From contig JAUREO010000007.1 of the NCBI GenBank assembly GCA_030827365.1, positions 1 through 56,488 of the forward strand: a stretch of 56,488 bases of DNA, written 5' to 3'. The notes under the pieces are model-generated. The model had not been told where the DNA came from. It was given only the letters and a program-made list of their open reading frames with translations, and did no database searches. The position numbers and the translations under genes are program-made. This stretch comes from Candidatus Poseidonia sp. (GTDB lineage Archaea > Thermoplasmatota > Poseidoniia > Poseidoniales > Poseidoniaceae). Positions 8,107 through 15,797 of this stretch are shown here, piece by piece; positions within the stretch are counted from its first letter, which is position 1, and every line of letters begins with the position of its first letter.

Positions 8107-9711
8107 TCATCTTGAATTGAGTTGGGTGATGACGGATTCAATCAGCGTGCTGAGACGCATTTTTTCATCCTTTGGCATCATTTTTCGGTTCCAGGCCTTC
8201 CTCGCATCGACGAAATCATCCCAAGCCCATGCAAACAAATGCCCTGAGACCCAAAACAATGGAAGAACGATGAGAGTAACAAAAACTGCAGCACCCCATT
8301 GCTGGTATGTTTCCGAGCCAAAAAGGTGTAGCCAATCAATTCCAAAGATTGATTCGATAGTTGCCGTCTGCCACCATAACATGATGGTTACGACGAGAGC
8401 TGAAATCGGCCATACAATCATTGAACCAAACATTGCAGCAAGGAATTGGAAACTGGTTCGGGCATCGAGTCCTTCATCGGTGGAGTCACCGAGCAAACGC
8501 CCCATCAACAATTGGAAGCCAAGTGAAAGAACGAAGAGCGGTAAAAATATCGCAAAAAAAGACCAACGTACAAGACTTTTGACGCCGTGAATTGGGTTCG
8601 CCTTTCTAAGTAGTCTTGGATTCGTTTGTAAATCTCGACCGTCGAGCCGATGTTTCTCAAGGATTTTACCTGCTTCAATAGCCTGCTCAAGCATGGCATC
8701 GGAATGAGTTGTCGGTGGAAGTTCAGTATTTGGCTGATACCAAGAACGCACCTCTCTTGCAGCATGAACTTCCTCACTCCATTGCTTCAGAGGCTTATTT
8801 TCAATTCTCGCCTTGACGTGGGCAATCAAGTGGAACCCACGGTGCTCATCCCAAGTTTGAGCGTGTGGAGTGAGTTCTGGTAAGCGACGTTCAAGTTCAT
8901 CGCGAAAATGATGAACGAGTTCTACTGGCGGTTCAACCCAGTCACGCTTTCGAACCGCTTCAACCATATCATCTGGAATTGATTCTGCATCAATGGTGAT
9001 GGCTTCTCCAAATTCGATGTATTGGTCGGTTCGGAAGAATTCTTTGGTTCGAAAATGAAGACCTGTTGGGACAAGTTTTGGCATGGGTTGGCCGTTGGCC
9101 TTTGCAAGGGCCGCAGCGGCGAGCACAGTCCTCATTGGGCCTGTGCGAAATCGAATCATGTGGGATTTATCGTGACTTGTTCCTTCGGGAAAGAGAACAC
9201 AACCAAAACCGTGTGAAATACCACTCGCAAGCGAAAGAAGAGACCTGCCGTTGATATGATTTGCTTCTTCCTCTGTACATCCACCTCTCACAAGTTCTGC
9301 CTTTCGGACCACAGGTTGAACGGCCAAGCGACGCGTCCACCAACCGAGTAGTGGGCGCGTGACCAAGTCATGGCGACTACCAACAACGAATTCTTTGGGG
9401 TGTTGCAAGAAGATTCCAAGTGGATCCATCAGCCCATTGGTGTGCCACCCACAACACATAGAACCACCTTCATGATTCAGTTCCTCGACCGTTGATGACG
9501 AAGTTGTTCGAAATTGCACCGCAGAAACCCTTCGGCAAAACCAGAAACCAAGCCATGTCCAAAATGGTGACCCAGGTGTGGATTTGCCGAAGACGGGTAA
9601 CGGGGCTCGCAGCAATTTTTCCATATTCATTTTTTTTGCAGAAGAAGAGAGGATGGGTAGAACCTCACCGTTGTGAACCACGACTTCAGTATCGAGGTCC
9701 ACTTCCGACAT
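8107..9711 (-). CDS. PlsC-like (LPLAT/AGPAT) acyltransferase with C-terminal membrane domain
   Basis: Residues 85-250 carry lysophospholipid acyltransferase blocks: H90-TNGLM-D96 (H-x5-D where the family usually shows H-x4-D), VGSRHDL around 110-116, and FPEGTSHD at 174-181, the substrate-binding F-P-E-G-T block. These enzymes transfer a fatty acyl chain from acyl-CoA or acyl-ACP to lysophosphatidate or related acceptors. Residues 260-380 form a charged helical segment. Three membrane segments follow at about 388-410, 428-452 and 478-505, an extension not usual in short bacterial PlsC. ATG 9711 is one base past the stop of the HIT gene, so the two are co-transcribed. The one-residue-longer H-x-D spacing should be checked. 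Presence in an archaeon with ether lipids is unexpected (see findings). Confidence 0.85.
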   Translation of the reverse strand: MSEVDLDTEVVVHNGEVLPILSSSAKKMNMEKLLRAPLPVFGKSTPGSPFWTWLGFWFCRRVSAVQFRTTSSSTVEELNHEGGSMCCGWHTNGLMDPLGIFLQHPKEFVVGSRHDLVTRPLLGWWTRRLAVQPVVRKAELVRGGCTEEEANHINGRSLLSLASGISHGFGCVLFPEGTSHDKSHMIRFRTGPMRTVLAAAALAKANGQPMPKLVPTGLHFRTKEFFRTDQYIEFGEAITIDAESIPDDMVEAVRKRDWVEPPVELVHHFRDELERRLPELTPHAQTWDEHRGFHLIAHVKARIENKPLKQWSEEVHAAREVRSWYQPNTELPPTTHSDAMLEQAIEAGKILEKHRLDGRDLQTNPRLLRKANPIHGVKSLVRWSFFAIFLPLFVLSLGFQLLMGRLLGDSTDEGLDARTSFQFLAAMFGSMIVWPISALVVTIMLWWQTATIESIFGIDWLHLFGSETYQQWGAAVFVTLIVLPLFWVSGHLFAWAWDDFVDARKAWNRKMMPKDEKMRLSTLIESVITQLNSR

Positions 9712-9712
9712 C

Positions 9713-10144
9713 TCATTCGCCTCGAAGTGCTGAGGCTAACGCGCCTAAACCAGCATGGTCGATCTCAGAAGATGTCGGAGTCTGTGGCCACATTGCAGCA
9801 AGTGTTGAACCCCCATCGCCTACGGTACGTGGTAAAATGTGAACATGCACATGAGGAACTTCTTGTCCAGCATTCGGACCGTCGTGCAAGCATACGGTAA
9901 AATCGCTGGTTCCAAAATAGCCTGCCAGTAATTGTTGAACCTGTTTCACTCCTTGCATGAGACCTGCAGATTCGGTGTCGGATAGCATCCCTAGATGGGA
10001 TACTGCTCGCTTTGGAATCACGAGGGTGTGACCTTCTCGCCTTGGGAAAATATCGAGAAAAGAAAACCAATGCTCTCCTTCTGCAACCTTATGGCAAGGA
10101 ATTTCGCCATTGATGATTCTTTCAAACAATGTTTGGTCTGCCAT
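9713..10144 (-). CDS. HIT-family nucleotide hydrolase/transferase
   Basis: This 143-residue protein fits the histidine-triad family well: LFERIINGEIPCHKV at the N-terminus, FSFLDIFPRREGHTLVIPKRAVSHL in the middle and the catalytic triad HVHVH at residues 98-102, preceded by NAGQEVPH. HIT proteins cleave nucleoside phosphoramidates, dinucleoside polyphosphates or adenylated intermediates. It is cytoplasmic, of normal length. Its stop is one base before the start of the acyltransferase gene; whether the pair shares a pathway is not known. Confidence 0.93.
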   Translation of the reverse strand: MADQTLFERIINGEIPCHKVAEGEHWFSFLDIFPRREGHTLVIPKRAVSHLGMLSDTESAGLMQGVKQVQQLLAGYFGTSDFTVCLHDGPNAGQEVPHVHVHILPRTVGDGGSTLAAMWPQTPTSSEIDHAGLGALASALRGE

Positions 10145-10196
10145 GGACTCGCTACATTGAACCTATTTTTGAGATTAAGCACCAAAGCAAGTGCTA

Positions 10197-11825
10197 TTAC
10201 TCTTCTTGTGGTGCCAATATCCAGTGGCCACCAGCACCTTTTTTGAGTGCTAACCGACCTGTTTCGCCCGTAACATTTACCGTGATGTGATGTAAGAAAT
10301 CGTTCGATGTGCCTTCAAAATCTGAACGGACAAATTGGCCTCTCGATTCTTCTCGAGCAAGCGAGGCGATTGCACACGCAGTGAGCATTCGAATGCTTGC
10401 TTGAGTACAAAGCACTTCATGCAAATTGGTGTTCATCACCAATGAGGTTTGGTCAAGATGAAGTGATTCAGCAAGGTGGGAAAGGGCATCGAGTTCTTCA
10501 CACAATTGTGTTAACGATGAAGCATTCATGTCTTTGGTTGCCGCAAGCGAAGAACGAATTGAGGCGTTGATGTTTCCAATTCGAAGAGCGTGGGTTTTTT
10601 CTTCGTCAACCATCATCATTGCAGATACATCTGCTTCAACTTGGGCTGTCGCTTCTTGGAGGTGCTTTGATGAGGCAAACGACCGACTTTTGACCCACTC
10701 TCCAGCGTCACGGCCAGCAGCAGCACCGATGACCATGGCATCGAGCATTCGGTTTCCAACCAAAAGACCTGCCCCGTGGAATCCGCTCGAAGCGGCATCG
10801 CCTGCGGCGTACAGACCTGTAGCCCAACGTGACCATGTGCCAACAACACAGCGTCCGTGGCTGTCAACAGGTAGGCCGCCGATTGTAAAATCAACTCGGC
10901 ATTCAAGAGGAACGGTTGACTTGTTCATGTCAATTCCGGTACGCATCTTGACCATATCGAAAGTTGTAGCCCACCATCCTTTGTTCTCCCCAAGGTGTCT
11001 GGCATCGAGAACGGGTTGAACGGCTGATGTGATGGCAGCACACAGAGCGGTGTGGTCGGTATCTGCCGTGGAAATTTCAGGACCTGAAGCCTCATGCAAA
11101 CTTGCCCCATCTGAAAGCAGACCAAACGGTAAGGCAATGTTTGTGCCTTTGATGCAAAGCGGATGGGCAAGAACATGTTCCATATCACGTAGGGGGATAC
11201 CAGATCGGAAGGCCATGTCCATGCCAAGGCCAATCGGTCCGGCGGAAAATGCTCCCTCAAATCCTTCGTCGGCGATGATGAGGGCTTTGCACTGAATCGG
11301 TACAATGGTGCCATTCATCGAGTCGAGGACAATGAGTCCTTCAACTGCTGTGTCGTTGAGGACAAGATGCAATGGTAGATGGTCACCTCGACGCACAACT
11401 CCAAATTTCATGGCTTGTTCTTCGAGGACTTGGTGAACTTCAAGCGACGTGCTGTCACCTGAGTCGATGCATCGGGGTTGTTGATGCCCTACAGCATGGC
11501 GAGTCTTTGGCAGACCTTTTTGGTCTCGGTTGAAAATGACGCCTTTTCGCTCCAAAAAGTCAACTTCGCCTATCGCTGAAGCTGTTATTGAAGATACAAC
11601 ATCTTGGTCCGAAAGAAAGGCACCAGCCCGAACAGTGTCTTCTCGATGACCGCGGTTGTTCGCTTCTTGAAGGCCGGCTGCAATGCCATCACGGCTTCCA
11701 TGACCATGGTGACCAAGAGCGGTCGAAGAAAGGAGAAGTGTTGTAGCACCTGCAGCAGACGATTCGCTTGCAGCACGCAATCCAGCAATCGTATCACCAA
11801 GAACGACTACATCCCACGCTTCCAT
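10197..11825 (-). CDS. SdhA/FrdA/NadB-family FAD-dependent oxidoreductase
   Basis: The 542-residue flavoprotein begins with a Rossmann strand and dinucleotide loop (VVVLGDTIAGLRAA). The region GHHGHGSRDGIAAGL aligns with the SRSHTVSAQGGI block of succinate dehydrogenase and keeps a His at the place of the residue that carries FAD covalently in SdhA. Near the middle, CRVDFTIGGLPVD and LYAAGDAASSGFHGAG match the capping-domain and second FAD motifs. Family members oxidise succinate or L-aspartate, or reduce fumarate or another enoate. No iron-sulfur or membrane-anchor subunit lies next to it, and no quinolinate synthase, so substrate and partner are open. ATG 11825 is the only good start. Confidence 0.85.
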   Translation of the reverse strand: MEAWDVVVLGDTIAGLRAASESSAAGATTLLLSSTALGHHGHGSRDGIAAGLQEANNRGHREDTVRAGAFLSDQDVVSSITASAIGEVDFLERKGVIFNRDQKGLPKTRHAVGHQQPRCIDSGDSTSLEVHQVLEEQAMKFGVVRRGDHLPLHLVLNDTAVEGLIVLDSMNGTIVPIQCKALIIADEGFEGAFSAGPIGLGMDMAFRSGIPLRDMEHVLAHPLCIKGTNIALPFGLLSDGASLHEASGPEISTADTDHTALCAAITSAVQPVLDARHLGENKGWWATTFDMVKMRTGIDMNKSTVPLECRVDFTIGGLPVDSHGRCVVGTWSRWATGLYAAGDAASSGFHGAGLLVGNRMLDAMVIGAAAGRDAGEWVKSRSFASSKHLQEATAQVEADVSAMMMVDEEKTHALRIGNINASIRSSLAATKDMNASSLTQLCEELDALSHLAESLHLDQTSLVMNTNLHEVLCTQASIRMLTACAIASLAREESRGQFVRSDFEGTSNDFLHHITVNVTGETGRLALKKGAGGHWILAPQEE

Positions 11826-11890
11826 ACTTGCTCGCCCTCATCTCTGTCGAGACACCCTCCCTCCATAAGCAAACCGCTTCTATGGTCTGC

Positions 11891-13429
11891 TCAATCGGTG
11901 AAATTTGGGAAGGGTCGAAGTGATAATTTTCGAACACGCTCCTCATCTTTTTTCTTGTTCCAATTGTTTTGGTTAACGCCTCTGGTGGAGTAGGTTTGTA
12001 AGACAAGTGATTCAATAACAATGCCTTCACTATCTCGAAGAATCACCTGCACATTTTGAAGGGAATTGTTGGTTTTGTTCCAAGCAATACTCAACCACAA
12101 GACAACCCCCCGTTGTAGGTATCTTGGCATCCAATCCAAAGCATCGTTCTCACCATCGTTTCGCAAGAGTACTGGCCCAGTCGGTGGTGGACAAGGGGCG
12201 ACTTCGAATCGGTGGTCCCTTGAGAGTGGTTCTCCATCTGGGCAAATCACTTCGATTCGTGCTACTTTTTCTTCGAAGGATTGATTGTTCAAGGCAATGA
12301 AGAGGTGGCCTGCTCCGCCAACGCACATTTTGTCAAGGGCAACATCCATTCGCCACTCGGAACGAAGGTATTCTGGTCGGCCTGAAATCAAATCCAATTG
12401 CAATCGCTCGAGCAGTTGAAATGCACCGGGTTGCCAGTTTCTTGCATGTGAAATAAGTCGCTGAAATGATCGCCAATGGAAGAGATTATTGCGATTGAGA
12501 ATCATCTCCTCTATCGCGTCGTTTCGAATGAATTCTTTGATTTCATCCAAAGCCTCACTTGAACTGATTTCGGACTTCATCTCAAGATATAGGACATACA
12601 ACAAACGCTCCCATGATTGTGATTTATCAAATCCTGGAAGGACGCTTTCATTGAAATTTTTCATCCACTCGTTCCATTCAATGGTTAAATCAGGGTCGAG
12701 GTGAAGCACGAGCATTTCGCTGAGAATGGAGCCGAGTTGAGTCGGATGATGTGTTGGAGAATGGTGTGCCAAGTAAGGCATCAAATCGCCTTGTTGACGG
12801 ACCGTTTCCGAGGTAAAAATGGAATGAAACATATGTGCAAAACCCAAGGTCATCGCAACCAAGAGCGCTAAATTCCAAGCGATGGTGTCAACGGTAATTG
12901 CCGTTGCGAATCCAAGTAAAAATAGGGCCATCATACCAAGTGAAACATTGGTCCAAATATGACGGCGTACATCGATGAGTCCTTCAAGAACACGGTCCAT
13001 TCCAGGTTGAGAACGAAGAGACTGCTTGTGAGTCATATGCAAACTACCAAGTTCACGCAGTGACAACTTTGCTTGGGTTGCAGACCACATCGATTCTGAT
13101 GCGAGCAGAGGGGGCAGGATAGCCATACCCACTGGAACAAACCAAATTAGAAACACCTGAAGAGGATTCGTTACAGATTCAGAAGGTATGAGGGCGGTAA
13201 AAAGAGCAACGATGGCAATACTAAAGCCAAACATGATTCGCAACATCATCAGGAATTTATTTCTTGCAAACTTCCCAGCCTGAAGTCTCCTTCGCTCTTG
13301 AACTTCCCACTTTTCGAGCGTTCGCTCGAGAGGGTTGTCTGTTCGGATGAAACCTGAACCGTAAGGGTCTGGAAGGATGTTATGAGCCCGTTCTGCTTGT
13401 TTCGCAGTGGTCGATTTTTCCTCGTCCAT
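11891..13429 (-). CDS. Membrane protein, 512 residues, unknown
   Basis: From ATG 13429 (MDEEKSTTAK) the protein has a charged N-terminus, two hydrophobic hairpins (about residues 60-110 and 165-215), then a long soluble C-terminal part of about 290 residues rich in helices and ending in a basic tail. A beta-type stretch near 390-440 contains CPDGEPLSRDH and APCPPPTGPVLLRND. The frame continues open into the tRNA-Arg gene at its 5' side, so the longer start is rejected. No family is recognised. It lies 65 bases behind the flavoprotein gene, in the same direction. Confidence 0.75.
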   Translation of the reverse strand: MDEEKSTTAKQAERAHNILPDPYGSGFIRTDNPLERTLEKWEVQERRRLQAGKFARNKFLMMLRIMFGFSIAIVALFTALIPSESVTNPLQVFLIWFVPVGMAILPPLLASESMWSATQAKLSLRELGSLHMTHKQSLRSQPGMDRVLEGLIDVRRHIWTNVSLGMMALFLLGFATAITVDTIAWNLALLVAMTLGFAHMFHSIFTSETVRQQGDLMPYLAHHSPTHHPTQLGSILSEMLVLHLDPDLTIEWNEWMKNFNESVLPGFDKSQSWERLLYVLYLEMKSEISSSEALDEIKEFIRNDAIEEMILNRNNLFHWRSFQRLISHARNWQPGAFQLLERLQLDLISGRPEYLRSEWRMDVALDKMCVGGAGHLFIALNNQSFEEKVARIEVICPDGEPLSRDHRFEVAPCPPPTGPVLLRNDGENDALDWMPRYLQRGVVLWLSIAWNKTNNSLQNVQVILRDSEGIVIESLVLQTYSTRGVNQNNWNKKKDEERVRKLSLRPFPNFTD

Positions 13430-13524
13430 ACGGTCCCACCCATTATGGTGGTCGTGTTGCTTCAATATGGGTCTTTTCACTTGAGAATTGGCAATGATTT
13501 GAATTTCTAGAAAAAAAATAAATG

Positions 13525-13598
13525 CGGGCGTGGCAGGATTCGAACCCGCGATCTTCGGCTTAGGAGGCCGATGCATTATCCAGCTGTGCTACACGCCC
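13525..13598 (-). tRNA. tRNA-Arg (CCT)
   Basis: On the minus strand the acceptor GGGCGTG pairs with CACGCCC, the anticodon arm is TCGGC-CTCCTAA-GCCGA (anticodon CCT, reading AGG), and the T arm contains GGTTCGAATCC. The discriminator is G and CCA is not encoded. No intron is visible. It lies between the clamp-loader gene and the membrane-protein gene, both in the same direction. Confidence 0.95.
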
Positions 13599-13640
13599 AA
13601 ATTCGTCTGCCTTGATTTGTTTCATGACGCTTACGATGGC

Positions 13641-14765
13641 TCAACTTGGTTGACCAAGTGTCTCAGCGATAGTGAAAAACAACGATTCGAGATGTATTCG
13701 GCCCTTTGAACCTCGCCGTAATGAAACATCACATTGTGCAATTGCGTTCATCAAAACATCCATCGCATCGATGTCAAAATGCGTTCGTCCTCTAACCAAA
13801 AAGGAATGGATGTGTTCAACGATATCTTCAGCACTCAAGTAATGTTTTGCCATGATTTTATCGAGCATACTCATGGCACCTTTGAATTCCAAGGTGTTCT
13901 TGTTGTCTTTTCTTTCCCATTTCCATTCGGCAATACGGCCCCGCATTGCTTCTTCGACCATGAGTTGAATTTCTCTCGAAACGATATTTGATGCAACGAG
14001 TTGAACTTTTTTTCTATCATCGAGATGGCCATGATGCCTTAGGGCATCAGTAAGGAAAATGGCTTTTCTCAAATTACCATTTGAAACATGAGCTATGTCG
14101 CCAAGAATTCCTTTGGTCACTTGGCATTTTTCTTGTGAAATGATCTCTTCGAGTCGGTGTTCAATCTGATGGGAAGTGAGTGGTGGGAGTCGAATGTGGT
14201 AAGTTCGACTCCTCAAGGCGTCAATGACCCTTGATGGTGTTGTTGCAGTGAAAATAAATCGTGCATTGATACTGGTTTTCTCCATCATTCGACGTAAATA
14301 AGCCTGCATTCCACGGGTAAGGAAGTCTGCATCTTCAATGATAAGAATTCGAGAAATTGGTCGATGATCGCCGATAGCAAGTTCGGCACCAGCAGGAGGA
14401 GGGGATGATGCTGTTTCTTCATATTCAAGGAGTTGAAATGAATCTAAACTTGTTCTTGATGCTAAAGTATCACCGGATTCTGAACCAGCAGGTCGAAGAA
14501 ATGCTTCGAAATTTGCCATGGCTCCTTCTTTACGGACAATATTTCGAGCTTGAAGCACGTGGCTTGTCGACTTCCAACTTAGCCCGAGAACTTGTCGGCA
14601 TACTAGACGATGAATGGCAGTTTTGCCACATCCCGAAGGTCCTGAAATGAGTAAATGTGGGGGTTCTGACGTCGTTGTGACATGTTGAAGATAGTCACGT
14701 ATCTCCTTGGGGCATAAAAGATCTGAATAAAGGCGTGGGGCTTTTGATTCAAGCCATGACGCCAT
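13641..14765 (-). CDS. Replication factor C small-subunit-like AAA+ ATPase
   Basis: The protein (374 residues from ATG 14765, MASWLESKAP) begins like RFC small subunits, whose N-terminus is P-W-x-E-K-Y-R-P. Walker A is GPSGCGKT at about residues 42-49. Walker B reads LIIEDAD at about 141-147, with Glu-Asp in place of the usual Asp-Glu. QAYLRRMMEKTSINARFIFTAT and the following RSRT box match the RFC helix, sensor 1 and S-R-C arginine-finger region. Clamp loaders open the PCNA ring and load it at primer ends. An unusual 40-50 residue Ser/Pro/Glu-rich insert lies between the Walker motifs. It is therefore probably a divergent RfcS paralog rather than the main subunit. A longer start at 14795 is possible. 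Confidence 0.8.
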   Translation of the reverse strand: MASWLESKAPRLYSDLLCPKEIRDYLQHVTTTSEPPHLLISGPSGCGKTAIHRLVCRQVLGLSWKSTSHVLQARNIVRKEGAMANFEAFLRPAGSESGDTLASRTSLDSFQLLEYEETASSPPPAGAELAIGDHRPISRILIIEDADFLTRGMQAYLRRMMEKTSINARFIFTATTPSRVIDALRSRTYHIRLPPLTSHQIEHRLEEIISQEKCQVTKGILGDIAHVSNGNLRKAIFLTDALRHHGHLDDRKKVQLVASNIVSREIQLMVEEAMRGRIAEWKWERKDNKNTLEFKGAMSMLDKIMAKHYLSAEDIVEHIHSFLVRGRTHFDIDAMDVLMNAIAQCDVSLRRGSKGRIHLESLFFTIAETLGQPS

Positions 14766-14809
14766 AAAATTGACTACAAGTCGAGAGTCTTTCAACTCTG
14801 CGAAAGGGA

Positions 14810-14959
14810 TTACTCAGCCGAAACCCGCTTTGTGCCGTGTCTTCGTAACTTGACGAAAATTCGAGCACCACATCCTTTGCAGCTAATTCCATTTCGGTCT
14901 CGATGAAAAGATTCTATTGAACCGCAATCGGCACATTTGTAATCGATATTTTCCATCAT
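14810..14959 (-). CDS. rpoP: DNA-directed RNA polymerase subunit P (Rpo12)
   Basis: This 49-residue protein has the Rpo12/RPABC4 layout: YKCADCGSIESF, a short loop, ISCKGCGARIFVKLRR and a basic end (TKRVSAE). The four Cys (two C-x2-C pairs) bind zinc. It assembles with subunits Rpo3 and Rpo10 in the archaeal RNA polymerase platform. The start at 14959 (MMENIDYKC) is chosen because GAGG sits about eight bases upstream; the frame runs open to 14992. It lies 44 bases from the clamp-loader gene and 54 from the winged-helix gene, all on the same strand. Confidence 0.85.
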   Translation of the reverse strand: MMENIDYKCADCGSIESFHRDRNGISCKGCGARIFVKLRRHGTKRVSAE

Positions 14960-15013
14960 ATACGTCCCTCGATGTGCTTCCGACTTACCCATTAGTTTTG
15001 AATGTGTCCATTG

Positions 15014-15247
15014 TTAGGTGCCTTCATAGTATTCCATAACCCCAGTTCCAACAAGAACCATCGTGCCCTCTCGAATGAGGTCCAAAATCACTTGTTCAAG
15101 AACGCTGATTTCTACATCCAAAGTGTAGGCAATTTTTGCAATCGCTTCGGCATCAGAACCTCGAAGTTCAATCCATTCGATAATCTCTGCAATCAAAGGA
15201 TCTTCATGCAGGTGACCCGTTTTACGGCGCGGGGTTTTTTGTGACAT
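15014..15247 (-). CDS. Small winged-helix-like protein, 77 residues
   Basis: After a basic N-terminus (MSQKTPRRKTGH) the sequence fits three helices and a beta hairpin: IAEIIEWIELRG, AEAIAKIAYTLDV, ISVLEQVILDLIREG, then MVLVGTGVMEYYEG. That is the order of a winged-helix domain, which may bind DNA or a protein. No closer family is recognised. The start is three bases behind the stop of the ubiquitin-like gene, so both are in one transcript that continues to rpoP. Confidence 0.75.
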   Translation of the reverse strand: MSQKTPRRKTGHLHEDPLIAEIIEWIELRGSDAEAIAKIAYTLDVEISVLEQVILDLIREGTMVLVGTGVMEYYEGT

Positions 15248-15250
15248 CGC

Positions 15251-15685
15251 TCAATAATTGAGGATTCCACCGACCATTTGCGGGTTGAGGATAATGTCGT
15301 CGTCTTCGGTCAAATCTTTTTCAACCAACTGCTGAAGGCTGAGCATCTGTCCGTTCACGAAGGGCCAAGATTTGCTTGATTCTTGGGTTGCCTTTTCGAC
15401 AAGTTCCTGCTTTGACATGAGCACAGTTGCATGACCAGCTAGTGAAGGAATTTTCACTTTCAATGTTTGTTCGTTTTCGCTACCACCGACGATTTGGGGG
15501 ACGAGTCGAATGAGACTGTCCTGTTCCAATTCCATACTTGCAAAGTCATCGACACTAACTGAAGTATCGTTGACGTAAAGCCAAGTGTTGGTCGCTCCTG
15601 AAAGTCGTTCAACGACTTCTTGCTGTGTCATTTGAGCAACTGCGTGCCCAGTTTTGTCCGCTATGTGTACTGTAAATTTGTTCAT
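15251..15685 (-). CDS. Tandem ubiquitin-like (ThiS/MoaD/SAMP-type beta-grasp) protein
   Basis: The 144-residue protein consists of two copies of one domain (about residues 3-68 and 74-140). They share GHA-x4-M-x2-Q-E-x-V-E, then W-x-Y/F-V-N, and end in LIRLVPQIVGG (residues 58-68) and IILNPQMVGG (131-140). The pattern V-N-x-n-L-x-D-x-D-x-I-x-x-x-P-x-V-x-G-G is that of ThiS, MoaD and archaeal SAMP proteins, whose C-terminal Gly-Gly is adenylated by an E1-like enzyme for sulfur transfer or protein tagging. Here the first Gly-Gly is internal and the second is followed by ILNY, so processing would be needed to expose either. No E1 or protease gene lies nearby. A GGAG element precedes ATG 15685. 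Alternatively it is a non-conjugating ubiquitin-fold scaffold. Confidence 0.75.
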   Translation of the reverse strand: MNKFTVHIADKTGHAVAQMTQQEVVERLSGATNTWLYVNDTSVSVDDFASMELEQDSLIRLVPQIVGGSENEQTLKVKIPSLAGHATVLMSKQELVEKATQESSKSWPFVNGQMLSLQQLVEKDLTEDDDIILNPQMVGGILNY

Positions 15686-15774
15686 CTTCGTTACGCTCCT
15701 AACCCGTGAAATTGACTCATGAATGTGTCTTCTTTGCCGCCTCCTTTGGGTTCTAGAGACTCAAACCATCCACT

Positions 15775-15784
15775 TGTTATAAAG
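15775..15784 (-). promoter_or_regulatory. TATA-like box of the ubiquitin-like/wHTH/rpoP gene set
   Basis: On the minus strand the region reads CTTTATAACA. It is about 90 bases upstream of ATG 15685, within the 112-base gap behind the aldolase-like gene. It would give a leader of about 65 bases that contains the GGAG element close to the start codon. Confidence 0.4.
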
Positions 15785-15797
15785 GATGATTTTTCTT

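Noticed and set aside
13430..13576. N-terminal extension of the 512-residue membrane protein
   Set aside because: The 49 added residues run through the tRNA-Arg gene and translate its stem sequences.
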